NCBI GenBank assembly: GCA_948144175.1
Contig: CANXME010000049.1
Span: 1 to 64,000, forward strand
From: Closterium sp. NIES-65
Lineage: Eukaryota; Streptophyta; Zygnematophyceae; Desmidiales; Closteriaceae
Direction: 5' to 3'
Length of the DNA: 64,000 nt
Shown here: piece by piece, positions 10,136 through 20,384 of the stretch
Layout: each line of letters opens with the position of its first letter
How positions within the stretch are numbered: position 1 is the stretch's first letter
Position numbers and translations under genes: made by a program
The notes under the pieces: generated by a model
What the model was told of the DNA's origin: nothing
The model's input: the letters and a program-made list of their open reading frames with translations, nothing else
Databases searched by the model: none

Positions 10136-10137
10136 GC

Positions 10138-11336
10138 CAGTACAAGACTGCTAAGTTTCTGTATGACGCTGACGTTGCGCGCTACTCCTCCCCTGCCACT
10201 GCTGCCCTCAGCCGCCTCATGCTGCTGTACTTGTTCCCTGACCTGACCGCCTTTGCCACAGTCGTTCACCTCATCACTCACCTCCGCACTAGTGACACCC
10301 GCTACAGCGCTGCGCTTCCCTCCGAGTTTCACGCCAAGACCCCCACCCCCCCCATGTACATCACCCTCTTCTACCTCGTCACCCGTATCCCTGACTCTCT
10401 TCGCTCAGTCAGGGACCACATTCTCTCCCTTTGCCCCACCGAGCTCACCATCGACCTGCTCAAGGAGCGCCTCACTGCAGCTGAGACTAGTATAGTCGTT
10501 GTAGGAGCTTCTCGCAGCGACCCTCGCGCCACTTTCTTTGACGAGTGTCCCCCGTCCCCCTTTTGCCCTTTGTTGCTTCTGCTTCTGCTGTCAACCTCGT
10601 GGCACGAGGAGGTCGGGGCTTCGTCTGCTCCTAGTGGGAGGCGCCGCAGCGGCAAAGGCAAAGGGGGCAAGGGTGGTGGAGGGGACGGTGGGGGCGGCGG
10701 CGGTGGTGGCGGTGGAAGAGGTGCAGGGGGTGGGGGTGGAGGTGGGGGTGGTGGCGGGAGCTGGGGGCGTCGGTGGAGGCAGTGGAGGTGGTGGAGGCAG
10801 CGGCAGCGAGGGTGGCGGCGGTGGTGGTGCTGGTCGGAGTGGAGCCGCGCAGCGTGGAGGTTTTGGCAGTAGCCAGCAACAGCAGCAGCCGCGTTCCCAT
10901 GAGGCCCCGTCGCCCCAGCAACTTCGTGAGTGGTACGCTGGGCGTGGGAGGTCTGGGGGTGCTGGTCCCTGCGCTTATGTTCTTCGCACTGGCGAGCGCC
11001 GTGGGGAGGACGTGCGGGCTGCCACACACGACGCAGCGCTGTTTCGACGCCTGTCTGACGCCTGGCGCGCACAGTTTCCTGACGCCACTGAGCTCCCTCG
11101 CTGGGCTGATCTGCTTAAGTTTGGTGTTGCTATCTTTGATCTTGATTGCGATGCTATCCTTGCTGCCATGTATGTTGTGACTATTATTGCTGAGGTTGAC
11201 TGTTACCTGTGTGTGCCGCCCAACCCAGGTATAGAGGCTGCTACTCTAGGTGCTAGTGAGTCTGCTCCTCTAGGTGCTAGTGCGTCTGCTGCTCCAGGTG
11301 CTAGTGAGTCTGCTCCTCTCTGGTTCTGCGCCTGCT
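10138..11336 (+). pseudogene. gag: 1a Gag, N-terminally deleted and frameshifted
   Basis: Gag starts abruptly at QYKTAKFLYDA; about 80 residues present in 1b and 1e (MASP... to SAERAHF) are missing, so the leader joins the middle of the capsid. The capsid runs to AAETSIVVVGAS. Next come a long Gly-rich region, the motif QQLREWY, and a Cys/His finger whose reading frame is broken (CGLPHTTQRCF in an alternate frame). After that is the conserved GVAIFDLDCDAILAAMY block. Frames change at least twice. Confidence 0.85.
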
Positions 11337-11530
11337 GAGGCCTTGCACACCTTCACGCTTAACTCAGGTGCTTCCCGCTCCTTCTTTTGCGACAGCACCA
11401 CACTCACGCCACTCAGTCAACCGGTTGCAATCTCCTTGGTGGACCCCTTCGGGGGCCCAGTCCTTGCGCCAGTCCGAACCCTAAACCCAGTCCTCTATGG
11501 TTCTGCCGTTTCCGGTGGTCCCGTCTAGCT
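11337..11530 (+). pseudogene. pol: 1a aspartic protease with mutated active site
   Basis: The segment HTFTLNSGASRSFF aligns with HTFTLDSGTSRSFF of 1b and HTFTLDSGESRSFF of 1e. The catalytic Asp is Asn here (GAC to AAC), so the protease could not cleave the polyprotein. The frame ends in TAG at 11526-11528. Confidence 0.82.
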
Positions 11531-12760
11531 CACTTTTGGGTCTTCACCTCCCCTTGTTCTCTACAAACTTGGTGAGTGGAGCTGACCTCCAGGACGTGTG
11601 GGTTGACCACTTCACTCCTGGAGGTCAGTGGGTGACCCACTGTACATGTACTAGGACGGGCCGCCACCTGGCCATGTTCACCCGTTGGCCTGGGTCGAGC
11701 CTGTACACACTGACTACTGACTCTCCTCCGGTTGCTGAGTCTAGTCAGGCAGCCGCGTCTGGTCAGGTGTTTGCTACCGCGTTCATGTCTGGTCCGGAGT
11801 CTGCCCCCTGCTCGTGTCATCTCCTGTCACACCAGACTCTCCTTTGGCACCTCCGCTTTGGTTGCCATGGCCTCCCGTGTCCTTGTCTCTGGTCTCCCCC
11901 GGTCTCTCCCTCCCCCGCCCCCAGGGCCTGCTCCTACCTGCGTTCCTTGCGTCGAGGGAAGGCATCGTGCCGCCCCTCACTCCTCCGAGTTCCCTCCGAT
12001 GGAGGCCCCCTTGCAGAATCTCCACATGGACATGTAGGGCCCAGCCCGCGTCCGTGGACAAGGTCACGAGCGTTACTTTCTGCTGGTCGTTGACGTCTAC
12101 TCGTATTACACCACATTCTTCCACTTGCGCCGCAAGGGTGAGGTCACTGAGATGCTGATCACCAGGATCTGCACTTCACGTTGCCACCTCAGTGAAAGTT
12201 TCGGCTCGGACCTTACTGTTCTGCGTCTGCACTTCGACAGAGGTGGAGAGTTTTCCTCCGACCTTCTACGGGCCTTCTGTCATGCGGAGGGCATCCGCCA
12301 GACGTTCATGCTTGCAGCCTCCCCACAGCAAAACGGGATTGCTGAGCGCCGCATTGGCATGGTCATGGACGTCGCTCGTACGTCCATGATCCATGCGGCT
12401 GCTCCCCATTTTCTGTGGCCGTTCATGGTCTAGTTCACTGTGCATCAGCTCAACCTCCAGCCCCGTGTCTCCATGCCGGAGACCACACTTGCTCTGCGGT
12501 GGACGGGGAAGGTTGGCATTGCGTCTGTGTTCCGTGTCTGGGGATCTCGAGCTTTTGTCCGCTATTTGTCTGCAGACAAGCTGTCCTCCCGTGCTGTTCC
12601 ATGCGTCTTCCTTGGCTCCCCCCCTGACGCGCTAGGTTGGCAGTTTTACCACCCCACCTTGCGTTGTGTTATGTCCTCTCAGGACGTCACGTTTGACGAG
12701 TCGGTTCCTTACTACCATCTCGTCCCCTACCGCACTGCCCCTCTCCCCCCTCCGCCGCTC
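11531..12760 (+). pseudogene. pol: 1a integrase, frameshifted with TAG stops
   Basis: Integrase pieces in two frames are the pre-integrase segment with FSTNLVSGADLQ, an HxxxH-type zinc start (LLWHLRFG) and the CXXC in TCVPCVEG. The core has Asp in HMDM, followed by TAG where 1b has TGG. Asp occurs in HFDRGGEF and Glu in QQNGIAERR. A TAG at 12431-12433 replaces CAG of FAVQ. The C-terminal part (GSRAFVR...VFLG...QDVTFDESVPYY) is intact to 12728. Confidence 0.87.
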
Positions 12761-12879
12761 TTCCTAGCACCAGGTCCTCCTCCGATAGACCCCCTCCCCC
12801 CTCAGGGTCCTGCCCCCTTAGGTGTGTTCAAGGTAGACCCTATCGAGCCTGTTGAGGTAGCTATTGACTCTCGTGCTTC

Positions 12880-13540
12880 TAGGGGTGCTGAGCTTGCGAG
12901 TGCGGGGCCTGGGGGCGTTGAGCTTTAGAGTGCGGAGCCTGGGGGTGTTGAGCTTTAGAGTGCGGAGCCTGGGGGTGCTGAGCCTGGGGTTGCTGAGTCT
13001 GAGGGTGCGGAGCCAAAGCGTGCTGAGCCTTGGGCTGTTGAGTCTGAGGGTGCGAAGCCTGGTGGTGCTGAGCCTGAGCGTGCGGAGCCTGGGGGTGCTG
13101 AGCCTGAGCGTGCTGAGCGTGGAGGTACTTTATCCTCTGGAGGTCCTAAGAGTGTCTTGTCACGGCGGGAGCCTCTCCCTCCACAGCAGCTGCGCGAGTG
13201 GTTTGCTCGGCGCAGGAGCTGTGCTGCTGGAGCTGGGGGGCCTACCGCTGGAGGTGCTGCTGGCGCTGGAGGTACTGCTGGTGTTGTAGCTGCTGGAGGT
13301 ACTGGAGGCGCTTGTCCTGGAGGTACTGCTGCTGCTAGAGCCGCTGGAGGTGCTGGAGCTGCTGGGACTGGTGGTACTGCAAGAGTTGGAGTAGGAGGCG
13401 CTGGAGTTATTACTGCTGGAGATGCTGCTGGAGCTGGAGATGCTGGAGGTGCAAAAGCTGGTGGTGCTGCAGGAGTTGGAGCTAAAGACCCTAGAGCTCG
13501 GGGTACAGGTGCTGTCTCTGCTGGTTCTGGAGGCGCAGGG
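12880..13540 (+). repeat. repeat-coded linker of 1a between integrase and RT
   Basis: Imperfect 15-bp units of the type GCTGAGCCTGGGGGT encode Ala-Glu-Pro-Gly-Gly like repeats. They are followed by PPQQLREWFARR at about 13175-13210 and then Gly/Ala-rich units of GCTGGAGGT. The same architecture occurs in 1b, 1c, 1d and 1e with different numbers of units. Confidence 0.85.
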
Positions 13541-14790
13541 CGGCCGCGGCCGTACTTCGTTCCACTCCTTCAGCAGGTTCTTGGTCTCCCGCCTTCTACT
13601 GGTCCTACTCCTCCCTTACTGTGTCCACCGCCTGACCGGTCGCAGTCGCTGTTACAGCCAGCCTCCCCACTGCCTGGTCCTTCTCCTTACACTGGGCCGA
13701 CCGTAGGTCTTGCGGAGCATCATGCGCCTCAGTCTCCTCCTACGTTGCTTGTTCGCGCTGTTCTCACTGGTCACCGTTTTTTTGCGTCAGCGTCCTCCTC
13801 CTGTCCTCGGCACGCACCAGATGGCACTTCGTCCTTCCTCTATTCCACTGCGTGTCCCTCTGCCGTCTCCTCCTGCGTCCTCCCTTGCTGACGGTACGGA
13901 CCCGGAGACTGACTCCCTTCGTGCTGCCAGTCCTACTGTCACACGTCTCCTAGCTACAGCTGTCACTGACCATTCGTTTGAGTCCACTGCTGCGTTTGCT
14001 CTTATTGCTAAGCTGGTTGACTTTGCTGCCGCCTGTCATCTAGAATACGCTGCTATTCTTGTTGCTGAGTCTGAGTCTGTCTGTCCTCCGTCCGTCCGGG
14101 GTGAGTGTGCTCTTGGCACGGACGTTCTTGAGGATAGGCAGGAGGACTTTGAGTGTTTTGCAGTTGCTGTACCTCATCTCGTGTCCGTGCTGATTGCACC
14201 TGAGGGAGACCCGGGTCCACCAGACATTCTGGCCCCGCGCTCTTACGCAGAGACGATAGAGGGTCCCTAATCCTCTCAGTGGCAGTCAACCATGGACGTA
14301 GAGTTGGCATCCTAGAAGTCCACAAGCACTTACGTCGACAAGGTTCTCCCACGTGGGGCGAACATCGTCAGTACCATGTGGATATTCAGGGTGAAGCGGC
14401 CGCCGGGTTCTCCGCCTGTCTTCATTGCGCGTTACGTTGCACGAGGCTTCGGTTAGCAACAGGGAGTTGAATTCATCTAGACCTTCTCCCCTACCCCAAA
14501 GATGACCACTCTTCGGGTGCTGCTGCACGTCGCCGCTTAGCGTGACTACGAGCTTCACTCTCTTGACTTCAGCACTGCTTTCCTATAGGGCAGCCTGCAC
14601 GAGGAGATCTGGCTGCGCCGCCCACCTGGCTTCACTGGGTCGTTTCCTGCAGGTACCTAGTGGAGCCTCCGGCGGCCAGTCTACGGTCTCCGCCAGGCGC
14701 CTGGCGAGTGGCACCTACACTGAGGACGACTCTTGCGGCTCTTGGGTTTGCTCCTTCTACTGCTGACCCGTCACTGTTTCTACGCACTGC
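13541..14790 (+). pseudogene. pol: 1a reverse transcriptase, core deleted
   Basis: The conserved pre-RT segment (SPTVTRLLATAVTD) and the RT N-terminus are present. The fingers region reads with TAG codons at 14454, 14478, 14538, 14586 and 14658, where 1c has CAG each time, and at about 14311 where 1c has TGG. The frame stops at LFLRT and then jumps to sequence corresponding to SLSALPSDES of 1c, so roughly 370 bp carrying the YVDD catalytic motif are missing. This copy cannot reverse-transcribe. Confidence 0.87.
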
Positions 14791-15540
14791 CTACCGACCA
14801 CTCGCTCTGAGCTCTGCCTTCGGATGAGTCCGTAGAGCCGAGTGGCCCGTACCCAGAGCTTGTGGGCTGCCTCATGTACCGGATGACCTGCACTCGACCT
14901 GACCTTGCATACCCTCTTAGCATCCTGGCACGCTACGTTGGGCCTGAGAGACACCAACCAGAGCAGTGGAAGGCCGCTAAGAGGGTGATGCACTACTTGT
15001 GCAGTACGTTGGGTACGGGGCTCTTTCTTGGAGGACGGGCTCGAGTTGTCCTCACTGGTCACGAAGACGCTTCTTGGTTTGATGACTTGGCTACTCAGCG
15101 ATCGTCAAAGGGTTACACCTTCAGCCTTGGCTCCGGTTCTTTTTCGTGGCGGTCTACCCGCTCGTCTTCTGTTCTCAGCTCCAGTTGTGAGGCTGAGATC
15201 TACGCAGGGGTCATGGCTGCATAGGAGTTACGCTTGCTCACCTACCTGCTAACCGACTTGGGAGAGCCACCTCGTTCTCCTCCAATACTGTACGTTGACA
15301 ACAAGGCCATGATTGCCTTGTTTAAGGAGCACTGACTGGAGCACAGAACGAAGCACATAGCTCTGTGCTATTTCCTTGCTCGAGAGTTGCAGCAGCGTGG
15401 TTAGCTTTGTCTTGTTTACGTGGCCTCTCTGGCCAACATTGCTGATATCTTCACCAAGGCACTTCCGCCTTGTGATCATCAGCGTTTTTGTAGTATTTTA
15501 GGCCTTGTGCCTACCTGGCCTCACTTGCTCACTTGTTGAC
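14791..15540 (+). pseudogene. pol: 1a RNase H region
   Basis: RT thumb/connection (GCLMYRMTCTRPDLAYP) leads to RNase H with Asp in GHEDASW, Glu in SCEAEIY and Asp in YVDNKAM. TAG codons at 15222 and 15402 sit where 1c has CAG; the natural end is TGA at 15538-15540 after PHLLTC. RNase H would degrade the RNA template after first-strand synthesis. Confidence 0.87.
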
Positions 15541-15756
15541 TTTGCTTGTACTGTGATCTATATACTTATACCTGCATGCTTACACTTGCTAGGTTTTGAT
15601 CACTGTACTATTTGTTCTCCTTTATATTTAACTCTGCATATGTACTGGCCTTGTGGCCATTTGCTTGTGCTCGGACAGCATGGTGACATTGTGATCCACG
15701 CTGAGCTTGACCTTGCTTCGTTCTCTTGCTTGTCTCCCACTTTGCCTATGGGGGTG

Positions 15757-15887
15757 TGTTAGAACTATGCATTTGTATGCTCTAGGGTGTAGTGGGGCAC
15801 TCCTTATGGGGTACAACCCAATTAGGTTTTGCTATACAACCCCTGTACTTCTGTCATTCTAGTCATTCATTTTCCTACTTTCTGACA
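15757..15887 (+). repeat. 1a 3' LTR
   Basis: Starts TGTTAGAACTATGC and ends TTCTGACA, preceded by the purine tract TATGGGGGTG. About 11 substitutions and two indels separate it from 9283-9411. Confidence 0.92.
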
Positions 15888-16390
15888 AATATTGTACGTG
15901 GGAACACGTGGTGCGCCGGTCTGCGCGCGAGATTTGTGCCAATCACAGCTTCGATCGCGGCGCAACAGAAGCTTTGCCTTTGGCGCCACTCGGTTCCGTA
16001 TAAGATTAAACCACCGGAAGTTTGGCGTTGTGTGAGCAGGTAGGATACATGCATTAGGGAGAGTGCGTTGACCGCTATATTGGCGGCCTGAAACACGAAA
16101 TCGCTCAAGAAATCCAGCTGCACAACGTCACCCAATTCAATGAATTTCTTGCTATGGCGGAAAAGGACGACTTCTTATGCCGACCAAGACCGGGGTCGTA
16201 TGGCAACAACAACAGTTGGGAACATTGGACTCGTGGGATGACCAAGCACACCACGATATACGCTGTCACTACGAATTCCGTTGCCGCACCATTGAAAGGG
16301 CGTTGCTTTGCGTGCAACAGGCCGGGGCACCGTAAGAGCAAATGCTCGGAAAACGCTAAGGGAAAGGGGGAAGCCGGGCAGCAGAAATAG
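15888..16390 (+). pseudogene. gag: G1 gag, third part with zinc knuckle
   Basis: After copia 1a the gypsy Gag resumes. Its last 78 codons (16154-16390) carry a CCHC zinc knuckle CFACNRPGHRKSKC in a Lys/Gly-rich tail, the usual nucleocapsid end. The preceding codons hold several stops. Confidence 0.82.
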
Positions 16391-16486
16391 ACCAAGCAGC
16401 AGGGAAACGCAGGGAGTCAGTATTAGACGCGCCCTCTATTGACAGGTTCACGCAATCGACCACACCCGGCCGAATAAGGAGGGTAC

Positions 16487-16830
16487 AATGGTAGATAGCC
16501 CCATACTGCTTAGTGGGAAAATACAGACAGACTTGGTCAAAATCTTCGTAGACAGGGGGCCTAGCCACTGCCTGATCAACACCGCCACATCACGGAGACT
16601 GAAACTTCCACTAGACAGATGTTTTACTGAGACTGACGCATGACTGGTCGACTACACGCCACTGGCGATACGGGAACGTGTGGACCGAGTTCAGATCCGA
16701 TGCGGGGGTAGCTTCACATTTACCAAGAAAATGCTTGCAACGACCCTCGACGGGACCTACATTTTACTCGGCCATGATTGGATGCGATGACAGATTCCGC
16801 GAATCGACTGGATGATGGGTGACTGCACCG
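16487..16830 (+). pseudogene. pol: G1 retropepsin-like protease, mutated
   Basis: The frame reads KIFVDRGPSHCLINTATS, which aligns with the retropepsin start VDSGASHSFIN of gypsy elements. The Ser of DSG is Arg here. LGHDWM downstream matches the LGMDWL motif. TGA and TAG stops interrupt it. Confidence 0.78.
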
Positions 16831-17009
16831 TGTGAGTGAAGGATAACAATATCGCCCTACCTCTCTGGAGCTCGCCTGAATCTTCATCGGTGCGTGTCAA
16901 TGCAATCACGATAAAATGCGCTGTAGTGGCTGGAGCTGACATATACGCGGCTAACATTCAGAAAGCTGAGGCAGCAGACAAGGGGAGCGATTTCAGAAAC
17001 GGCTCGCCG

Positions 17010-17720
17010 ACACTGCGGAATCTGCAGAAACTACCGGGATTTTTCCGGATGACCTACTGGAGGGACTTCCACTTCAACGACCACACGACCATAGGATAGA
17101 ACTGGAGCTGGGGGCACAGCCGACAATACAATGAAAGTTCCGACTGACCCAGCCCGGACTAGACAAACTGTGGAAGCAGCTGGATTACATACTCGAGAAA
17201 AAATCCATTCCCCCGAGTTCGTCGCCTTTCGCAGCATCGATATTGTTCACACCGAAAAAAGACAAGGGAATTCGCATGTGCATAGATTACCGCGCACTGA
17301 ACCGAGTTACCATCAAGTCCCGTTGCCCCATCCTTCAAGCTGACGAACTGATCGACCAACTTCGCACAGCCCGAGTTCTCTCGAAAATTGACCTTCGAGG
17401 AGGTTACCACCAGATCCGAGTCAATCCGCTCGACTGCTCAAAAACCGCCTACCGAACCCACTACAAATCATTCGAATGCATGGTAATGCCCTTCGGACTG
17501 ACCAATGCACCTGCCATCTTCCACATGACAATGAATGAAGCCTTCTGTCCGCTTTTAGATGAGAGCGTAATTGTCTACTTAGGCGATATGCTGATCTACA
17601 GCCCACGCAGAGCACATCCCCTACGGGACATTGAAGATGTTCTTAAAATACGGAGTGAGAACCGCCTACTGACCAAAGCTCCTAAGTGTGAGTTTTACAG
17701 GACAGAGTCGAGTTTTTAGG
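17010..17720 (+). pseudogene. pol: G1 reverse transcriptase
   Basis: The Ty3/gypsy RT runs from FPDDLLEGLP (pre-RT) through HRIELELGA, then KDKGIRMCIDYRALN and LSKIDLRGGYHQIR to MPFGLTNAPA and the catalytic box. The box reads YLGD where YLDD or YIDD is expected, so the first catalytic Asp is Gly. The longest open part is 17243-17719, ended by TAG inside FLGH. Confidence 0.9.
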
Positions 17721-17729
17721 GCACATTAT

Positions 17730-18210
17730 TTTAGCCGGCGGAGTGGAAATAGACCTGAAGAAGATCGCGACGATTTAAGCATGGCACGGGCCGACAAATA
17801 AGACTGAACTGCAGAGTTTTTTGGGGTTCATCAATTACGTGCGCCGGTTCGTCCCCGGCATGGCGAAGCTGACCACCCTAGTGACAGATTTGTTGAGAAA
17901 GGGTGTTGAAAAAGAGCAAGCCGCGTTCTCGGCCCTCAAGAAACATTTGTGCTCGCCGCCCGTACTGCACATCGTTGACCCACACCGCCCAATGGAATTG
18001 GTCACCGACGCAAGCGACATTGCCGTCGGAGCAGTACTGTTGCTGGATTTCAGGAACGGCCTTCAGCTTATCACGTACGAGTCCCGCAAACTTCACCAAC
18101 CTGAACGCAACTATCCGGTACACGGCCGCAAGATGCTGGCGATCTTGCACGCGTTCAAAGTGTGGCGATGCTATGACACTGAAGCAGCCGTGACAGTACG
18201 TACAGAATGA
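17730..18210 (+). pseudogene. pol: G1 RNase H
   Basis: LQSFLGFINYVRRFVPG is the RT thumb/connection. ELVTDASDIAVGAVL is the first RNase H strand with its catalytic Asp, and YPVHGRKMLAILHA carries the Glu-containing helix position as Gly-Arg. The frame ends at TGA 18208-18210. No integrase can be seen downstream. Confidence 0.85.
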
Positions 18211-18789
18211 TGAAAAGCGTGCAAATCTAGAGAACGTAACAAGAGATTAAGTCCGCCGAATTCGATGGAGCATTGCGCGCAGCTCATACAACCCAACAAT
18301 ATGAGCACGCGTTGAAAAGGGCTTAGTCTCTACTTTCTAGAATGGTAAAGCACGCATTCAACTAAGATCTGGGCCGATCGCTCTCGCGAAGTACGATGGG
18401 GTATGAACCAGATGCTCATGCTGGAGGTGGCACCTGGGCAGATGCTGGCGACGGATGGGGTGTCACAACTAGCGCCGCAACTTGCGGATGGGGAACCTCT
18501 AGTGAAGGCACTGGCAAGGAGAAAAAGGGGGGGGGGGGGAAAGGAAGAAACTGAAGAAACGAAACCTCATGTCATTCCCCTCAGTCGCCCTGCGTGCCTT
18601 CCTGCACCTGCGTTACCTCCGCCTGACGTACAGCCGCATCACGACCCTTGTGACACAATCGACTGGGGCAATGAGTCCTCGACCCCACATCGCACGGTCT
18701 ACAAACCCAACCTCAAGCCGCGTGAGCCTACACTTATCCTCAAAACTATCCCCAGCACCAACACTCCCCATTTTTGTAATTCCTGGCAA
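18211..18789 (+). other. uncertain junction between G1 and copia F
   Basis: No protein motif is clear. A proline-rich frame covers 18560-18800 and a poly-G run is at 18528. It may be the decayed upstream part of copia F. Confidence 0.4.
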
Positions 18790-19227
18790 AGAATTTCTTG
18801 AGCTAATCCTAACAATGGTGAACGAAGACGAGGTAGAAGAAGAAGTGCCGGCGGAACCTACCCCAGTACCTGAAGAAGACCCCGAAGTAGTACGCTCTTG
18901 CTACATGCACACCTCTGGGCTCCGCGCAAACGACAACCCGTGGTATCAATGCCTCGGTCACCCTGCGCGTGACATTGAACAACTGCATTCATGCTGGCTT
19001 CTTTGCGCCTGCCGTGCTCCTACGCCCTGACGGCACCGAAGTCAGGACAACATCGCAGCCTCGCAACTACACCGTCTGTCCCGAAGCTGCGCTGAGTCAT
19101 CAGCCGTTCCCGTTGCTGGAACTATGACTACCTGGCGCTGAAAGGAATCACACACCACATCTCTCTCCCTACGCATATCCGTAGCAGGGTGTCGCCGAGC
19201 GCACCAACCGCACGTTCATGACGAAGG
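18790..19227 (+). pseudogene. pol: copia F integrase remnant, left of D2
   Basis: DNPWYQCLGHPARD is the pre-integrase zinc segment of a copia polyprotein. Further on ALKGITHHISLPT and QGVAERTNRTFM (with a stop in between) match the end of the integrase core with its Glu. The sequence is cut at 19227 by D2 and continues after 28592 with the RT, so D2 landed in this element. A large part of the core is deleted. Confidence 0.75.
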
Positions 19228-19410
19228 TGTGAAAATAGGTAGTTAGAAGTAGAAGCCATGGCTAGGAAAGACCTAGCTAGGCAAGAATAGTTTAGGCAAC
19301 AAGAGGAATTGCACTAGCAAGCAACGGGATACATATAGGAAACCCTAAGGGGTTGTACTCGCTATAGAGTACCCCACTGCAGGCTAGAGAACAAAGATAA
19401 CATTCTAACA
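19228..19410 (-). repeat. D2 LTR, left (3' LTR)
   Basis: 183 bp; pairs with 28410-28592. The adjacent purine tract is read on the minus strand as TATGGGGGTG. The LTR shares with family 1 the order GTAGTGGGGTA, GTACAACCC, TTAGGGTT on the minus strand. Confidence 0.92.
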
Positions 19411-19629
19411 CACCCCCATAGCCAAAGTGGGGTGTAATCAGCAGAGCAAGCAAAAAAGAACAAGCTCAGGGTGGATCACAATGTCACCACACATTCTGAG
19501 CACAAGTTCAAGAAGAAATAGTTTAAAGTTCACAATTATGAGCAAAGGTAGTGGTAGTCAGAACGGGCAAGTGAGAAGGAGGAAAGAAACTATGAGAGGA
19601 GAGGAGGTAGTGGGCGGCAGCTGAAGCTG

Positions 19630-19870
19630 CTGGCACACAGCGTAACAGGAGCAACTGGCACACGGGCAACTGGAGCAACTGGCACACTTGCAACTGGAGC
19701 AACTGGCACACGGGCTACTGGAGTAACTGGCTCCGCGGCTAAAAGTAGCGGCACACGAGCAACAGACTCACGGGCGACTGGAGCAACGGGCTCACGGGCG
19801 ACTGGCGCAACGGGCTCACGGGCGACTGGTGCAACGGTCTCACGGGCGACTGGAGCTGCTGGCTTCACGG
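19630..19870 (-). repeat. tandem repeats inside D2
   Basis: Units of 24-30 bp such as GGAGCAACTGGCACACGG repeat about nine times. On the minus strand they read as Pro-Val-Ala repeats, but no start or domain supports a protein. A second, GC-rich array of GGCGCACGGCGGG type units lies at 28200-28340 near the primer site. Confidence 0.8.
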
Positions 19871-20384
19871 CGGCCACCCCCTTCAACCTCCCCAAACTAT
19901 CCCACTCCCCATGACACACACCCGCTGCTACACAGCTAGCTCCAGTCCCCCTTAGTACCACTCCAATGGCTCCAACAATTCCACCCCCCCTCAGCGGCAG
20001 CTGCAGCACAGGGAGACGGAGGAGGAGGAGGAGCAGGGAACAGCACACAGTGGCTTCACCCCCATACCCCTCACCCCCAAACCCTAATTCAGGAGAACGG
20101 GCTATAGGAGGGGTGGGGCGCCAGTAGAAGGACGGGGGACAGCGGGGAGGGCAGGGGCAGCAAGGAAAGGGCCGCCCACGGGCCTGGTACAGCCGCCCGA
20201 ACCGCGCGCAGGCGGCCCGAGCCGCGCGCGGGCTTGGCGCAGCCCGTACGGGCCGCGCGCGGGCCTGGCGCAGCCCGTACTGGCCGCGCGCTGGCCTGGC
20301 GCAGCCCATACTGGCCGCGTCCGGGCCTGGCGTAGCCCTTACGGGCCGCCCGCAGCCTGTACGGGCCGCGCGCAGGCCACGACG

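Larger units (their letters stand above)
9283..15887 (+). mobile_element. family-1 Ty1/copia element 1a, full length but inactive
   Basis: Two short LTRs (129 and 131 bp) enclose, in order, a primer site, a GC-rich leader array, gag, protease, integrase, a repeat-rich linker, reverse transcriptase and RNase H: the copia order. The flanks AATAC and AATAT are a 5-bp target duplication with one change, so it inserted into the G1 gag. LTRs differ at about eleven positions plus two indels, and the coding part has many TAG stops and deletions. It is an old, dead copy. Confidence 0.93.
6364..18210 (+). mobile_element. Ty3/gypsy element G1, interrupted by D1 and copia 1a
   Basis: The pieces are a 5' LTR (6364-~6842), a primer site, gag in three parts (7032-7304, 8918-9282, 15888-16390), protease (16487-16830), reverse transcriptase (17010-17720) and RNase H (17820-18210). 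The order protease-RT-RNase H and the motifs are those of Ty3/gypsy. Integrase and a 3' LTR are not visible; copia F sequence follows. Removing the two insertions joins gag segments on the same strand in the right order. Every domain is damaged, so this is an old copy. Confidence 0.85.

Noticed and set aside
12431..15404. Reassignment of TAG to Gln in the host code
   Set aside because: The 962-codon pol of 1c uses CAG at these places, has no in-frame TAG and ends in TGA. Other TAGs replace Trp, Lys or Arg codons, so mutation explains them better.
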